DNA of 64,000 nt from Halopiger goleimassiliensis (GCF_000455345.1 NZ_HG315690.1:1377742-1441741); one strand, 5' to 3'. Positions 15,842-25,221 are shown, counted from the first letter of the stretch. The notes: a model not told the origin generated them from the letters alone. Translations and numbers: made by a program.

Positions 15842-16147
15842 TCAGGGACGCGTCGTCGCCCAGACTGCCGTCAACGCGAGTAGCAACGCGGGAAACAGCG
15901 GCAGGATGATCAGCGCGAACCGGTACTCGACGTCCGGCGGAATCAGGAGTATCAGGCCCGGCGCGATAATGAACGCGAACACGATGACGCCGACGAGGAG
16001 CCAGCCGCGCCAGTCGAACTCACGGTCGGCCGTCGCGGGGTGGGCCGGGTCGTCGACCCAGTCGTCGCCCTCGTCGTCCCGCCGAGCGCCGTCCTCGTCG
16101 AAATCCGACGGATCGTGCACGTAGCCGCCGTCGTCGCTCGAACTCAC
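15842..16147 (-). CDS. small two-helix membrane protein, haloarchaeal
   Basis: A 101-aa protein. The first 55 residues are very acidic and hydrophilic (SSSDDGGYVHDPSDFDEDG, then DDEGDDWVDDP). They are followed by DWRGWLLVGVIVFAFIIAPGLILLI and FALIILPLFPALLLALTAVWA, two membrane helices joined by a short loop with PPDVEYR. GTG at 16147 is chosen because SSSDDGGYV is a typical start; the frame continues further upstream without a good start. Function unknown. It may be a small membrane-associated adaptor, but nothing in the neighbourhood supports a role. Confidence 0.7.
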   Translation of the reverse strand: MSSSDDGGYVHDPSDFDEDGARRDDEGDDWVDDPAHPATADREFDWRGWLLVGVIVFAFIIAPGLILLIPPDVEYRFALIILPLFPALLLALTAVWATTRP

Positions 16148-16262
16148 GCCGGGTAGTTGCGACTCCCGTGTGAAAGCAGTCACGGTTTGGGACCGACTCC
16201 CAGGGGACGTGGGTCGTCCTCGAGCGCGCACGGCACCGACCGGGACGCGATACTGCCCCCGC

Positions 16263-17288
16263 CTAGCGTTCGCTGTCCGGCCGCACGACGACCTTGCCGA
16301 ACCCCTCGCGGTTCTCGATGATCTCGTGGGCGCGCGGGGTCTCGCTCATCGGCAGTTCCTCGCGGATGGCCGGCTCGAACGTGCCGTCCCAGACCAGTTC
16401 CATGACGTCGTCGACCTGGTCGGGCGTGGCCATCGTCGAGCCGATGATCTGGAGCTGTTCCCAGAAGATCCGCGGAATGTCCGTCTCGGGCCTGCCGCCA
16501 GCGGTGCCGCCGCAGGTGACGAGTCGGCCGCCCTTGGTGAGGCTCTTCAGCGAGTCGCGCCAGGTCGGCTCGCCGACGTGTTCGACGACGACGTCGACGC
16601 CGCGGCCGCCGGTCTCGTCGTATACCCAGTCGGCGAAGTTCTGCTCCTCGTAGTTACAGACGTAGTCCGCCCCGTGATCCTCGGCGTACTGGAGTTTCTC
16701 CTCGGTGCTGCCGGTGGCGTACACCTCCGCGCCCGCGTAGTCGGCGATCTGGAGGGCCGCGTGGCCGACGCCGCCGCTGGCCCCCAGCACCAGCACCGTC
16801 TCGCCGGCCTCGAGGTCGGCGCGGTCGATCAGCATCCGCCAGGCGGTCTGGAAGACCAGACAGCTCGAGCCGGCGACCGTCCAGTCGACGTCCTCGGGAA
16901 CCGGAATCAGGTTCTCCTCGGGGATGGCGGCGTACTCGGCGTGGATGCCGGGGACGTGTTCCCCGATGATGTAGTAGTTCGGGTCCATCGTCGGATCGTC
17001 CAGCCGCAGGTCGCCACAGCCGGCCGAGAGCGCGACGCGGTCACCTTCCTCGAACCGGGTGACGTCCTCGCCGACCGCCTCGACGATTCCCGCACCGTCA
17101 CTGCCCGGGATGTGAGGCATCTCGAGGTCAAGACCGGGCATCCCGCGGCGCGTCCAGATGTCCAGGTGGTTGAGCGCCGCGGCCTTGACGTCGACGAGGA
17201 CCTCGCCGCGCCCGACCTCCGGGTCCGGATACTCGTCGTACTCGATGACGTCGGTGTCGCCGTGCTCGCTGAATTGGACAGCCTGCAT
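16263..17288 (-). CDS. MDR-superfamily alcohol dehydrogenase/quinone oxidoreductase-like
   Basis: A 341-aa medium-chain dehydrogenase/reductase. The GroES-like N-domain has LDIWTRRGMPG and the GSDGAGIVEAVGEDV motif. The Rossmann domain has VLVLGASGGVGHAALQIADYAGA, the NAD(P)-binding loop in the AxxGGVG form usual for quinone oxidoreductases. The four-cysteine structural zinc lobe of classical alcohol dehydrogenases is missing, so a zinc-poor quinone reductase-like enzyme is more likely. The substrate is unknown. It is transcribed alone and divergent from moaB. Confidence 0.88.
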   Translation of the reverse strand: MQAVQFSEHGDTDVIEYDEYPDPEVGRGEVLVDVKAAALNHLDIWTRRGMPGLDLEMPHIPGSDGAGIVEAVGEDVTRFEEGDRVALSAGCGDLRLDDPTMDPNYYIIGEHVPGIHAEYAAIPEENLIPVPEDVDWTVAGSSCLVFQTAWRMLIDRADLEAGETVLVLGASGGVGHAALQIADYAGAEVYATGSTEEKLQYAEDHGADYVCNYEEQNFADWVYDETGGRGVDVVVEHVGEPTWRDSLKSLTKGGRLVTCGGTAGGRPETDIPRIFWEQLQIIGSTMATPDQVDDVMELVWDGTFEPAIREELPMSETPRAHEIIENREGFGKVVVRPDSER

Positions 17289-17416
17289 ACAGGTGGGTAG
17301 ACGGAAACGCGAGCCATAACGGTTGGGTCACGGGGCGCTCGGACGTCGTTCCGATCGACGATCGACGCCCGCCGCGACCGGCCAGCGTTTTATTCGTGGA
17401 CTGACGACACGGTCGT

Positions 17417-17974
17417 ATGGACGAGTCCAGCGCACGCGCGGGCACCGAGTCGGCCGACGAGCGTACGGCGTCGGCCGAGGAGGGGCTCGGAACGGGGCTG
17501 ATCACGATCTCGACGGACCGGTCGCTCGACACCGACGCCGCCGGCGAGCGGATCGAGACGGCGTTGGCCGAGGCGGGCCACGACATCGTCACGCGCGAAC
17601 ACGTCGTGAACGACCACGACCGCGTCCAGTCGATCGTGCTGCGGATTATCGACCGGGAGGACGTCGACCTCGTGATCACCGCCGGCGGGACAAGCATCGA
17701 ACCCGACGACGTGACCATCGAGGCCACGGAGCCGTTGCTCGAGAAACACCTCTCGGCGTTCCCCGAACTGTTCACCCAGCTAGCCTACGACGCGGTCGGC
17801 ACGCGGGTGGTCGCCGCGCGAACGCTCGCGGGCGTCGCCGAGGGGACGCCCGTGTTCTGTCTCCCCGGCAACGCCGACGCCGCCGGACTCGCGACCGAGG
17901 AGATCATCCTGCCCGAGGCGACGCATCTGACGACGCTCGCGGCGGTCGACGAACCGGACGAGGAGGACGAGTGA
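17417..17974 (+). CDS. moaB: MoaB/MogA-type molybdenum cofactor protein
   Basis: A 185-aa cytoplasmic protein of the MoaB family (molybdopterin adenylation step or relative). After a variable acidic N-terminus of about 30 residues, the fold shows GLITISTDRSLDTDAAGERI, a helix, and the signature VITAGGTSIEPDDVTIEATEPLL, then VFCLPGNADAAGLATEEIILP. The core TAGGTSIxPDDVT matches the family signature GGTG..P.D.T with Ser for Gly. The stop is followed at once by the next start (TGAGATG), so the two genes are probably one transcript. Confidence 0.9.
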   Translation: MDESSARAGTESADERTASAEEGLGTGLITISTDRSLDTDAAGERIETALAEAGHDIVTREHVVNDHDRVQSIVLRIIDREDVDLVITAGGTSIEPDDVTIEATEPLLEKHLSAFPELFTQLAYDAVGTRVVAARTLAGVAEGTPVFCLPGNADAAGLATEEIILPEATHLTTLAAVDEPDEEDE

Positions 17975-17975
17975 G

Positions 17976-18752
17976 ATGAGCAAGCCGGTCGAGAAGGACG
18001 CGATCCGAGAGCGCGTCTGGGACGACCTCGAGGACAGCGGCGTCGCGCGCTTCCCGTTTCCGCCCCACGGGCGCATCCCGAACTTCGAGGGGGCGAAGCG
18101 GGCGGCCGAGCGACTGGCCGACCAGCCCGAGTGGACGGCCGCCGAGACGATCAAGGCGAATCCGGACGCGCCCCAGTTGCCGGTCCGCAGGCGCGCACTG
18201 CGGGAGGGGAAGACGGTCTACATGGCCGTGCCGCGCCTGCGGGACGAGCAGTGTTTTCTAAAACTGGACCCCGCCGAACTCGAGGACTACGACGCGGCGA
18301 CGACGGTCTCGGGGTCTGCGGAACACGGCGAACAGGTCGGCCCCGACGCCGTCGAGGGGATCGATCTGATCGTCTCCGGTAGCGTGGCCGTTCGCGCCTC
18401 CCGAGGAGACGGGGCGAGCGGCGAGAGAAGCGAGCAGGACGGCGCTCGCATCGGCAAAGGGGAGGGCTACAGCGATCTCGAGTACGCCATCCTGCGCGAC
18501 CTCGGGTTGGTCGACGACCGGACGCCGGTCGCGACGACGGTCCACGAACGCCAGGTGATCGACGACCCCGTCGACACCGGGGAACACGACGTCCCGATGG
18601 ATCTGGTCGTGACGCCGGAGCGGGTCCTCCGCCCCGACGGCGGCGACCGGCCCGACGGCGTCGACTGGACGTTGCTCTCCGAGGACCGACTCGAGGAAAT
18701 CCCGGTGCTCCGGCGGCTTCGCGACGCGATCGACTGGACGGGAGACGGGTAA
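17976..18752 (+). CDS. 5-formyltetrahydrofolate cyclo-ligase family protein
   Basis: A 258-aa protein. The 5-FCL fold is seen in IRERVWDDLEDSGVARFPFPP, the KTVYMAVPRLRDEQCFLKLDP segment, and ARIGKGEGYSDLEYAILRDLG, where the GKGxGYxD motif binds the folate/phosphate. The enzyme makes 5,10-methenyl-THF from 5-formyl-THF using ATP. In archaea many members are of uncertain substrate. A charged 20-residue insert (SRGDGASGERSEQDG) just before the GKG motif looks like a surface loop. It is coupled to moaB with no intergenic gap. Start ATG 17976. Confidence 0.82.
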   Translation: MSKPVEKDAIRERVWDDLEDSGVARFPFPPHGRIPNFEGAKRAAERLADQPEWTAAETIKANPDAPQLPVRRRALREGKTVYMAVPRLRDEQCFLKLDPAELEDYDAATTVSGSAEHGEQVGPDAVEGIDLIVSGSVAVRASRGDGASGERSEQDGARIGKGEGYSDLEYAILRDLGLVDDRTPVATTVHERQVIDDPVDTGEHDVPMDLVVTPERVLRPDGGDRPDGVDWTLLSEDRLEEIPVLRRLRDAIDWTGDG

Positions 18753-19180
18753 GGGAGCCACGGTGGCTCCAGCGGACGACTGCGCGGTCGACCCGTCGGT
18801 CCGTCGTCAGAAACGAACTCGAGGCGGAACGTCCGCCCCGAGCGCCAGAACCGCAGGACGCGACGCGGACGTATGGAGGTCCGCGTCGAAACGGTATGGC
18901 AATGGTGGGGGGAAGGGTGCTGTGGTGGGATTGCTGGAAGTCACGGGAACAGGCGTGGGGTGCCTCGGTGGGGTCTGCCCGTCGACCTCCATCCGATGAA
19001 AGGGCCGGGACCCACTTGAACGGGGATGACGGTATACCGTTCTTACGACGAATTTCCGCCAAATTAACCCGAGTTCAATCGGCCGATAACAGCAGTCTAA
19101 CCGTTTATACCCGGAACTATCGGAATAACTGGTGATTTCTCACGATCGATAGCGCGAGTCGCGGCAACGAGCCGGACGTG
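18753..19180. other. 428-bp gene-free region between convergent operons
   Basis: Two convergent transcripts end here. It contains the hairpin at 18754-18770, long-range arms ATGGAGGT/ACCTCCAT (18873-18880 and 18985-18992), a 12-bp palindrome ACGGTATACCGT (19029-19040), and an A/T-rich block with GTTTATACCC at about 19103-19112. A minus-strand frame at 18807-18992 (61 aa, Pro/Thr-rich) lies downstream of that TATA-like block but has no family resemblance. I see no convincing protein gene; an untranslated RNA is possible. Confidence 0.5.
18754..18770 (+). terminator. hairpin after the cyclo-ligase gene
   Basis: GGAGCCAC (18754-18761) and GTGGCTCC (18763-18770) form a perfect 8-bp stem around one base, starting 2 bp after the stop codon. 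There is no T-tract. The position suggests a transcript end or 3' processing structure. Confidence 0.45.
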
Positions 19181-19519
19181 TTAGGCGAGCAACTCCTCGG
19201 CGACCATGCTCGCGTCGACCAGTCGCGGATCGACCGCCAGGTCGAGTTGGGCCGTGACGAACTCCGGAACCGTCTGGCGGTCGTAGACGACGGTCCGGAG
19301 GTCCTCGTTCAGGTCACAGACGATCGGAATCGTCGTCGCCTGGCCGACGTCGGTGAGCACGTAGAGGTCGGCCTCGAGAATCCCCGCGTCCTCGAGTTGC
19401 GGCCGGGAGATGACGCCGTCGACGCGCGTGACGTCCACGCCCTCGGCCTCGAGCGCCGAGCCGATGTCGTCCTCGTCGGGGCCGGCAACGATCGCCTGCG
19501 TTCCAGTTGCGTCGCTCAT
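19181..19519 (-). CDS. small Rossmann/TrkA-N-like protein linked to guaAB
   Basis: A 112-aa protein with an alternating strand-helix pattern: [22 protein letters not shown], then [39 protein letters not shown]. This resembles the N-terminal half of a TrkA-type nucleotide-binding domain without a clear GxGxxG loop. It is a haloarchaeal family of unknown function. Its ATG overlaps the TGA of guaAB (ATGA at 19516-19519), which implies translational coupling. It could sense or buffer a nucleotide made by the pyrG-guaAB operon, but that is inference from position only. Confidence 0.78.
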   Translation of the reverse strand: MSDATGTQAIVAGPDEDDIGSALEAEGVDVTRVDGVISRPQLEDAGILEADLYVLTDVGQATTIPIVCDLNEDLRTVVYDRQTVPEFVTAQLDLAVDPRLVDASMVAEELLA

Positions 19520-20433
19520 TCGTACTCGATGGTCGCGGGCGGTTTGTGCGTCACGTCGTAGACGACGCGGGCGACGTTCTCGTTGGTCCCGGTGATGCGC
19601 GACTGGATGCGCTGGAGGGTCTCCCAGTCGATCTCCTGGGCGCGGGCGGTCATCCCGTCCCGGGAGTCGACCGACCGGACGGAGACGACCCAGCCGTGGA
19701 CCCGGTTGTCGCCCTTGACGCCCGTCGCCTTGCCGATCACGGCCGCGAGCGCCTGCCAGGGCTCGTACTCCTCGAGTTCCTCCTCGACGACGTGGTTGGC
19801 CTCGCGGGCGACCTCGAGTTTCTCCTCGGTGACCTCGCCGATGACGCGGACTGCGAGGCCGGGGCCGGGGAACGGCATCCGCTCGGCGACGATCTCCTCT
19901 AATCCGAGGTGGCGGGCGACCTCGCGCACCTCGTCCTTGTAGAGGTCGCGGACGGGTTCGACGATCCCCTCGAAATCGACGACCTCGGGGAGGCCGCCGA
20001 CGTTGTGGTGGGATTTGATCCCGCCCTCGCTCTCGATGCGGTCGGGGTAGATCGTCCCCTGCACGAGGTAGTCCGCGTCGGCGTCTTTCGCCTCGCGCTC
20101 GAACTCACGGATGAACTGCTCGCCGATAACCGACCGCTTCTCCTCGGGATCGGTAACGCCCTCGAGGGCCTCGAGGAACCGGTCTTTGGCGTCGACGACC
20201 CGCAGCGACTCCATGTAGTCGAACGTCTCGCGGATCTGGTCGGTTTCTCCCTTGCGCATCAGCCCGGTGTCGACGTAGACCGGCGTCAGTCGGTCGCCGA
20301 TGGCCTCGTAGGCTAAGGCGGCGGCGACCGAGGAGTCGACCCCGCCCGAGAGGGCGATGACGGCGTTCGCGTCGCCGATTTCCTCGTCGATCTCTGCTAC
20401 TGCCTCCGGAACGAACGTCTCTGTCTCGACCAT
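19516..20433 (-). CDS. guaAB: GMP synthase subunit B (ATP pyrophosphatase)
   Basis: A 305-aa archaeal two-subunit-type GMP synthase. It carries the PP-loop [12 protein letters not shown] at about 29-40 and a dimerisation domain (from [20 protein letters not shown] to the end, [17 protein letters not shown]). It adenylates XMP and accepts ammonia from a separate glutaminase subunit (GuaAA), which is not in the window. ATG 20433 is the start; the longer frame to 20715 runs through pyrG. Its ATG overlaps the pyrG TGA by one base (TGATG), so translation is probably coupled. Confidence 0.96.
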   Translation of the reverse strand: MVETETFVPEAVAEIDEEIGDANAVIALSGGVDSSVAAALAYEAIGDRLTPVYVDTGLMRKGETDQIRETFDYMESLRVVDAKDRFLEALEGVTDPEEKRSVIGEQFIREFEREAKDADADYLVQGTIYPDRIESEGGIKSHHNVGGLPEVVDFEGIVEPVRDLYKDEVREVARHLGLEEIVAERMPFPGPGLAVRVIGEVTEEKLEVAREANHVVEEELEEYEPWQALAAVIGKATGVKGDNRVHGWVVSVRSVDSRDGMTARAQEIDWETLQRIQSRITGTNENVARVVYDVTHKPPATIEYE

Positions 20434-22106
20434 CAGTGGGTTACCTCCGTTTCGGCGTCGTCGTCCGTATCGGTGTCGCCGGCCGGCGACTGCTCGAGGA
20501 TCGCCTCGACCAGTCCCAGGAAGGGCGGACTCGGCTGGCCCGGCCGGGACGTGTACTCGGGGTGGAACTGCGTCCCGAGGAAGTAGGGGTGGGCCTCGTG
20601 TTCGAGGATCTCCATGCGATTTCCGGCGGTGCCGGAGAAGGTCAGCGGCTCGTCCTCGAAGTGCTCGAAGTACTCGGGGTTGACCTCGTAGCGGTGCCGG
20701 TGGCGCTCCGAACACGAGGTGTCGCCGTACAGGTCGTACGCGAGCGTCTCGGGTTCGATGACGGTCGTGTGCTCGCCCAGCCGCATCGTCCCGCCCATGT
20801 CCTCGACCTCGTACTGCTCGGGCAGGATGTCGATGACGGGATGGGGCGTGTCCTCGTCCATCTCAGTGGAATGAGCGCCCTCGAGACCCAACACGTTCCG
20901 GGCGTACTCGACGACGGCCATCTGGAAGCCCAGACAGAGCCCCAGGAAGGGAACGTCGTTCTCGCGGGCGTACCGGACCGCGCGGATCTTCCCCTCGGTG
21001 CCGCGCATCCCGAAGCCGCCGGGGACGATGATCCCGTCGACGGCCTCGAGTTGGTCGTCGTACTCGTCGGCCATCCCGTCGGCGTGGACCCAGTGGACGT
21101 TCACGTCGACCCCGAGTTCGAAGCCGGCGTGTTTCAGCGACTCGTGGATCGACATGTACGCGTCCTCGAGATCGTACTTGCCGACGAGCGCGACGTCGAC
21201 CGCGCCCTCTTTCTCGGTGGTGACGATCTCGCGCCACTCGTTGGCCCGTTCGCCTTTCGGCAGGGCCTCGTCAGCCAGCCCGAAGTGCTCGAGGACGTAC
21301 TGGTCTAACCCTTCGTCCTCGACCATCAGCGGAACGTGATAGACGTCCTCGACGTCCGGGTTGGAGAACACCGCCTCGGTCGGAATGTCACAAAACAGGG
21401 CGATCTTCTCCTTGGTTTCGGGCTCGAGGCGGTCCTCACAGCGGCCGACGATGACGTCGGGCTGGAGGCCGATCGAGCGGACCTCCTTGACCGAGTGTTG
21501 CGTGGGCTTGGTCTTCTGTTCGCCGTTTTTCGAGTAGGGGACGAGCGTGACGTGAGCGAAGAGAATGTCGTCGTCGTCCTCCTCGTGGGCGAACTGTCGC
21601 AGCGCCTCGAGGTAGGGCATTCCCTCGATGTCGCCGACGGTGCCGCCGACTTCGACGATACAGACGTCGGTTCCCTCGGCGGCCTCGCGGATGCGGCGTT
21701 TGATGTCGTCGGTGACGTGGGGGATGATCTGGACCGTCTTGCCGAGGTAGTCCCCGGCGCGTTCGGCCTCGATGACGTGCTGGTAGGTCTTGCCCGTCGT
21801 GATGTTGTGGTCCGAGGTCATGTCGACGTCGAGGAACCGCTCGTAGTTCCCCAGATCGAGGTCGACCTCGCCGCCGTCTTTCAGGACGTAGACCTCGCCG
21901 TGTTGGTAGGGGTTCATCGTCCCCGCGTCGACGTTCAGGTACGGGTCGATCTTGACGGCGGTAACGTCGAACCCGGCGTTTTTCAGGAGTCGGCCGGTGC
22001 TGGCGGCCGTGATCCCCTTGCCGAGTCCCGACATGACGCCGCCGGTGACGAAGATGAACTTGTTCCCCAACGTGGGGTCATAATGGGTGTCCGAGTCCGT
22101 CGGCAT
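20433..22106 (-). CDS. pyrG: CTP synthase
   Basis: A 557-aa enzyme converting UTP to CTP with glutamine and ATP. The N-terminal amidoligase domain (about 1-275) has [20 protein letters not shown] with the P-loop, and the [22 protein letters not shown] segment. The C-terminal class I GATase domain (about 300-545) has the nucleophile Cys in [17 protein letters not shown] and [22 protein letters not shown] at the end. It is the first gene of a three-gene minus-strand operon with guaAB and a small Rossmann-like protein, all with overlapping ends. CTP and GMP synthesis share the glutamine/ATP requirement, which may explain the grouping. Confidence 0.98.
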   Translation of the reverse strand: MPTDSDTHYDPTLGNKFIFVTGGVMSGLGKGITAASTGRLLKNAGFDVTAVKIDPYLNVDAGTMNPYQHGEVYVLKDGGEVDLDLGNYERFLDVDMTSDHNITTGKTYQHVIEAERAGDYLGKTVQIIPHVTDDIKRRIREAAEGTDVCIVEVGGTVGDIEGMPYLEALRQFAHEEDDDDILFAHVTLVPYSKNGEQKTKPTQHSVKEVRSIGLQPDVIVGRCEDRLEPETKEKIALFCDIPTEAVFSNPDVEDVYHVPLMVEDEGLDQYVLEHFGLADEALPKGERANEWREIVTTEKEGAVDVALVGKYDLEDAYMSIHESLKHAGFELGVDVNVHWVHADGMADEYDDQLEAVDGIIVPGGFGMRGTEGKIRAVRYARENDVPFLGLCLGFQMAVVEYARNVLGLEGAHSTEMDEDTPHPVIDILPEQYEVEDMGGTMRLGEHTTVIEPETLAYDLYGDTSCSERHRHRYEVNPEYFEHFEDEPLTFSGTAGNRMEILEHEAHPYFLGTQFHPEYTSRPGQPSPPFLGLVEAILEQSPAGDTDTDDDAETEVTH

Positions 22107-22264
22107 ACCGAGTGTCCGCGCGACCGGTTGAAAACGATTTCGGGACCGTACCGGCTCCGACAGTCCTTGTCACTCCCGGCCGAACGCCCTCGAACCTGCC
22201 CCTTCCTCCCGCTCGCGTTCCGCGCAACGCCGCAGCACCGAATCGTTCACCTGGAGGACGACCG

Positions 22265-22272
22265 TATTTATT
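22265..22272 (+). promoter_or_regulatory. TATA box for the 22303 membrane protein
   Basis: TATTTATT, 31-38 bp ahead of the GTG at 22303, would place transcription start a few bases before that codon. This favours 22303 over in-frame codons at 22273 or 22294. Confidence 0.5.
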
Positions 22273-22302
22273 TTGTGGCCGGCGCTCGAACGTGTGCATA
22301 CT

Positions 22303-23199
22303 GTGTCATCTCACGGACGCGCACCGCCCCTCGAAGTGGACACCCCCGACATCGGCTTCCAGGCCGGCTTCGGGTTCTATCTCGGCGTCGTCGTGGTCGG
22401 CGTCGCAGCGATCGCGGGACTGGCCGCCGACGTGTCGACCGCGACGCTGCTTGGCGTGCTGCCGACCGCGCTGACGGTCGTCACGATCGCCGGCCACGTC
22501 ATCGCGAGACGAAGCCACGGTCTGCCCGAGCGGATCGGCCGCTCCCGCTGGCGACGAGCTGCCTGTTACGTGCCGCCGCTCGCGTTCGCCGTCACGTTGT
22601 TCGCTGCCACCTTCGAACTGATCGACCCCGGGACCCGGATCTACCTCGTTACGGTCGTGTTCGCCCTCCTGTCGGCCCCCGCGGCATACGGGATCGACCG
22701 CATGTCCCGCAACCGGTACGTCGAGGCGGCCACCGCCGACGAACCGGTGGCGACCTGGCAGTACCACCCGGTAGGGCTTCTCTCCGGCCGGACGTCTTTC
22801 ACCGTCGTTGTCGGTCTCCTGATCGGTCTCGGGATTCTCGGTGCCCTGCTGGGACGTCTCAGAGCGTTGTTGTGGCCGGTCTACGGCGTCGTCATGCTGG
22901 TCTCGACTCGGCTCGGCCGGCGGAACGCGGCCGACTCGAGCGGTCGATGGAACGTACCGACGCTCCGGGCACACCGGGCCGGACTGGTCGTCCAGCGACC
23001 CTTTGCGCGAACGCTCCTCCCCTGGGACGCTATCGAAGACGTCCGCCTGACCGACGACGAACTCGTCCTCGAGCGCAGACGCCGGTTCGACCTCCACTGT
23101 GATCGGGACCCAATCGACGATCCGGAGGCAGTGTGCGAGGCGATCGAACGCACCCGCGCCGGAACCGTCGACCCGATCGGTGCCTCGAGTTCCGTCTGA
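22303..23199 (+). CDS. multi-pass membrane protein with C-terminal PH-like domain
   Basis: About 298 aa. Hydrophobic segments: GFYLGVVVVGVAAIAGLAADV, LLGVLPTALTVVTIAGHVIA, AACYVPPLAFAVTLFAATFEL, IYLVTVVFALLSAPAAYGI, and SFTVVVGLLIGLGILGALLG plus LLWPVYGVVMLVSTRLG. The last 85 residues (RAHRAGLVVQRPFARTLLPWDAIEDVRLTDDELVLERR) have the strand pattern of a bacterial PH-like domain. GTG 22303 is favoured by the TATA spacing. It is divergent from pyrG and converges on the halocin-locus permease with a 33-bp gap. A part in halocin export or immunity cannot be excluded, but nothing directly supports it. Confidence 0.72.
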   Translation: MSSHGRAPPLEVDTPDIGFQAGFGFYLGVVVVGVAAIAGLAADVSTATLLGVLPTALTVVTIAGHVIARRSHGLPERIGRSRWRRAACYVPPLAFAVTLFAATFELIDPGTRIYLVTVVFALLSAPAAYGIDRMSRNRYVEAATADEPVATWQYHPVGLLSGRTSFTVVVGLLIGLGILGALLGRLRALLWPVYGVVMLVSTRLGRRNAADSSGRWNVPTLRAHRAGLVVQRPFARTLLPWDAIEDVRLTDDELVLERRRRFDLHCDRDPIDDPEAVCEAIERTRAGTVDPIGASSSV

Positions 23200-23232
23200 C
23201 CCTCCCTCTCCCTCGGCCGTGGACGACGCTCG

Positions 23233-24822
23233 TCACGCTATCTCGTATCGGCCGAATCTGTCCGTCGCGTACCGGAGCGAGAGTCCGGCCACCACGACAC
23301 AGGTCCCGAACAGCGCGATCCCACCCCACGTCCGAATCGCCTCGGTGGAGACGGACGGGACGACGATCCGGAACGCCGACGGCAAATACACGAGGAGTAA
23401 CCCACCCAGCCCGGCGACGCCGACGAGAAACGAGTAGCTCCCGATGACGCCGAGATGCGGGGTCGTGACGGTCCGACCGTCCGCCCGCGTCGATCGATGC
23501 GTCGCGGGGACCAGAGAACCGAGACCGCTGGCCACCGTCGTCGCCCAGATCGAGAGCAACGCCGTGAACCCGAGCAGCGTCGCCGTCTGCGATCCCGTGA
23601 TCGGTCCGGCGATTCCCGCCAGGCCGATCAGGAGCGACGCCGGCGGAAGCGTGACCGCCAGTCCGGCGAGCATCCGACCGAGGACGAAACAGCGCGTGGG
23701 AACGGTCGCCAGGGCGAGTTGCGAGTACATCGGTGCGCTATCGCCGATCGGATTGAGACAGAAGAGGGCACCGGCAGTCCACGCGGTCACAACCGACAGA
23801 AGCGGCGGGGCGACCAGCAGTGCGACCTCGAGCGGTTCCCCGATGAAAGAGACGACCGTCGGGAGCAACACGAAGGCAGCGACGAAGACGTGGCCCAGGC
23901 GTGCGGGGTTTCGGACGCCACGGAGCAGCTGTACCCACGCGACGTGAACCGACGGGAACCGACCGGTCGGGAGCCAGCCGCCACGGACCGACGTCGTCGA
24001 CTCGGAGTCGCTGGATCGATCGGGGAGCCACCAGACCGTGGGCGTGACCGCCCGGATCGCCCCGAGAAACGCGAGCGGAAGCCCGACCGCGACGACGATC
24101 GATCCCGCAACACGCGGGTCGAGCAGCGGCCCCGCCGACGAACCGAGAAGCGCGAGACGTGCGTACAGTGAAACCGGTGCCTCGAGGACGGACGTGGCGT
24201 CCGCGACGGCCGACGGAACCCGATCGATGGCGAGCATCGCCGCCGCGACGAGGGCTGCGACGAGAGCGTACCGAACGCGGCGGTCGATCCACCGGAGCGT
24301 CGGCGTCACGAGCAGTCCGAGGAGATAGCTACCGAGGACGCACGCGAGGAGGAACGCGGCGAGGGTCGCCCCGCCGGTGAGGACGAGCGCCGGCGAACCC
24401 GCTCCGAGAGCGAAGACGGACCAGACGGCGATCAGCGGCCCGCCCAGAACGAGCGTGACCCGAACGTACTCCGCGAGGGCCAGCCCCGTTGCGACGTCCG
24501 GCGCGGAGACCGCAAGCAGGACGAACGCCGGTTCGTCGGGATACCCCACCTCGAGGATCGTCCGAAGCACGACGAGAACGACGACGACACCGCCCAGTAC
24601 GGACAGTTGTCCGGTGAGAAGTTCGGCGAGGGGAATCGGCGACTCGCCGACGGACCACGCCCGACCGTACCGATACACGGCTCGAGCGCCGTAGTACCAC
24701 GCCGGCGTCGTGACGAGCAGGCCCGCGAACAACAGCAACAGTCGCCGTCGCTCGGCCGCCAGCCGACGGCCGCTACGGCGGAGCGCGACCGACCAGATTC
24801 GTCGGACGTGACTACTCCCCAT
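23233..24822 (-). CDS. large multi-pass membrane protein of the halocin locus (permease-like)
   Basis: A 529-aa protein that is almost entirely hydrophobic, with about 12-14 membrane segments (for example LLLLFAGLLVTTPAWYYGA near residue 30, LAAFLLACVLGSYLLGLLV, VFVAAFVLLPTVVSFIG, WGGIALFGTCVVVAGLSL near the end). A basic N-terminus (VRRIWSVALRRSGRRLAAERRR) precedes the first helix. The layout of two halves separated by a hydrophilic middle loop resembles ABC-2-type permeases, but I see no family motif. It overlaps the preceding small membrane gene by 11 bp, so the two are co-translated. Position makes it a candidate for export of, or immunity to, the halocin C8-like peptide encoded upstream. 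Confidence 0.75.
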   Translation of the reverse strand: MGSSHVRRIWSVALRRSGRRLAAERRRLLLLFAGLLVTTPAWYYGARAVYRYGRAWSVGESPIPLAELLTGQLSVLGGVVVVLVVLRTILEVGYPDEPAFVLLAVSAPDVATGLALAEYVRVTLVLGGPLIAVWSVFALGAGSPALVLTGGATLAAFLLACVLGSYLLGLLVTPTLRWIDRRVRYALVAALVAAAMLAIDRVPSAVADATSVLEAPVSLYARLALLGSSAGPLLDPRVAGSIVVAVGLPLAFLGAIRAVTPTVWWLPDRSSDSESTTSVRGGWLPTGRFPSVHVAWVQLLRGVRNPARLGHVFVAAFVLLPTVVSFIGEPLEVALLVAPPLLSVVTAWTAGALFCLNPIGDSAPMYSQLALATVPTRCFVLGRMLAGLAVTLPPASLLIGLAGIAGPITGSQTATLLGFTALLSIWATTVASGLGSLVPATHRSTRADGRTVTTPHLGVIGSYSFLVGVAGLGGLLLVYLPSAFRIVVPSVSTEAIRTWGGIALFGTCVVVAGLSLRYATDRFGRYEIA

Positions 24823-25189
24823 GCTCGTCGGAGCCGTTCAGGCCTGCGACGTCGCCGAAGACCGGTATCGAGACGACGACCCAGACGCCAGCAGCGACGA
24901 CGACCAACGCATCGCTCGTCGTGATCGGTGCGAGAACTGCCGTGAGTCCCGCCGCGAGGAGTGCTCCTAACCCCCCGCCTGCGAGGGATCGCGGCTGGTG
25001 ATCGAGTACCACCAACCCGATACCGTAACAGACGGCGGACAGGACCGCGAAGCCGGCCGCGATCCCGTTCCACGCCGACACGTCGGCGACGGAGAGACCG
25101 TACAGGACGAGTCCACAGAGGGCGAGGAGTACTCCGTTCCCGACGACGAGTTTATTCGACGTCAGTAACTCGAGGCGGCTTCGAGGCAT
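24812..25189 (-). CDS. small four-helix membrane protein of the halocin locus
   Basis: A 125-aa protein with four predicted membrane helices: VGNGVLLALCGLVLYGLSV, IAAGFAVLSAVCYGIGLVVL, GGGLGALLAAGLTAVLAPI and ALVVVAAGVWVVVSIPVFG. A short basic N-terminus (MPRSRLELLTSNKL) and an acidic tail (NGSDEHGE) flank them. It is followed by, and overlaps, the large membrane protein gene, and lies 98 bp downstream of the halocin precursor. An AAATATATTT block at about 25228-25237 on this strand suggests its own promoter. Function unknown; an accessory transport or immunity subunit is an inference from position. Confidence 0.72.
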   Translation of the reverse strand: MPRSRLELLTSNKLVVGNGVLLALCGLVLYGLSVADVSAWNGIAAGFAVLSAVCYGIGLVVLDHQPRSLAGGGLGALLAAGLTAVLAPITTSDALVVVAAGVWVVVSIPVFGDVAGLNGSDEHGE

Positions 25190-25221
25190 CCGACATCAAC
25201 CAATATTTCATTATCGGTCGG

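Noticed and set aside
18807-18992. 61-aa minus-strand gene
   Set aside because: Pro/Thr-rich, no similarity to a known family, and overlaps an equally unconvincing plus-strand frame. A TATA-like block more than 100 bp upstream is not enough.
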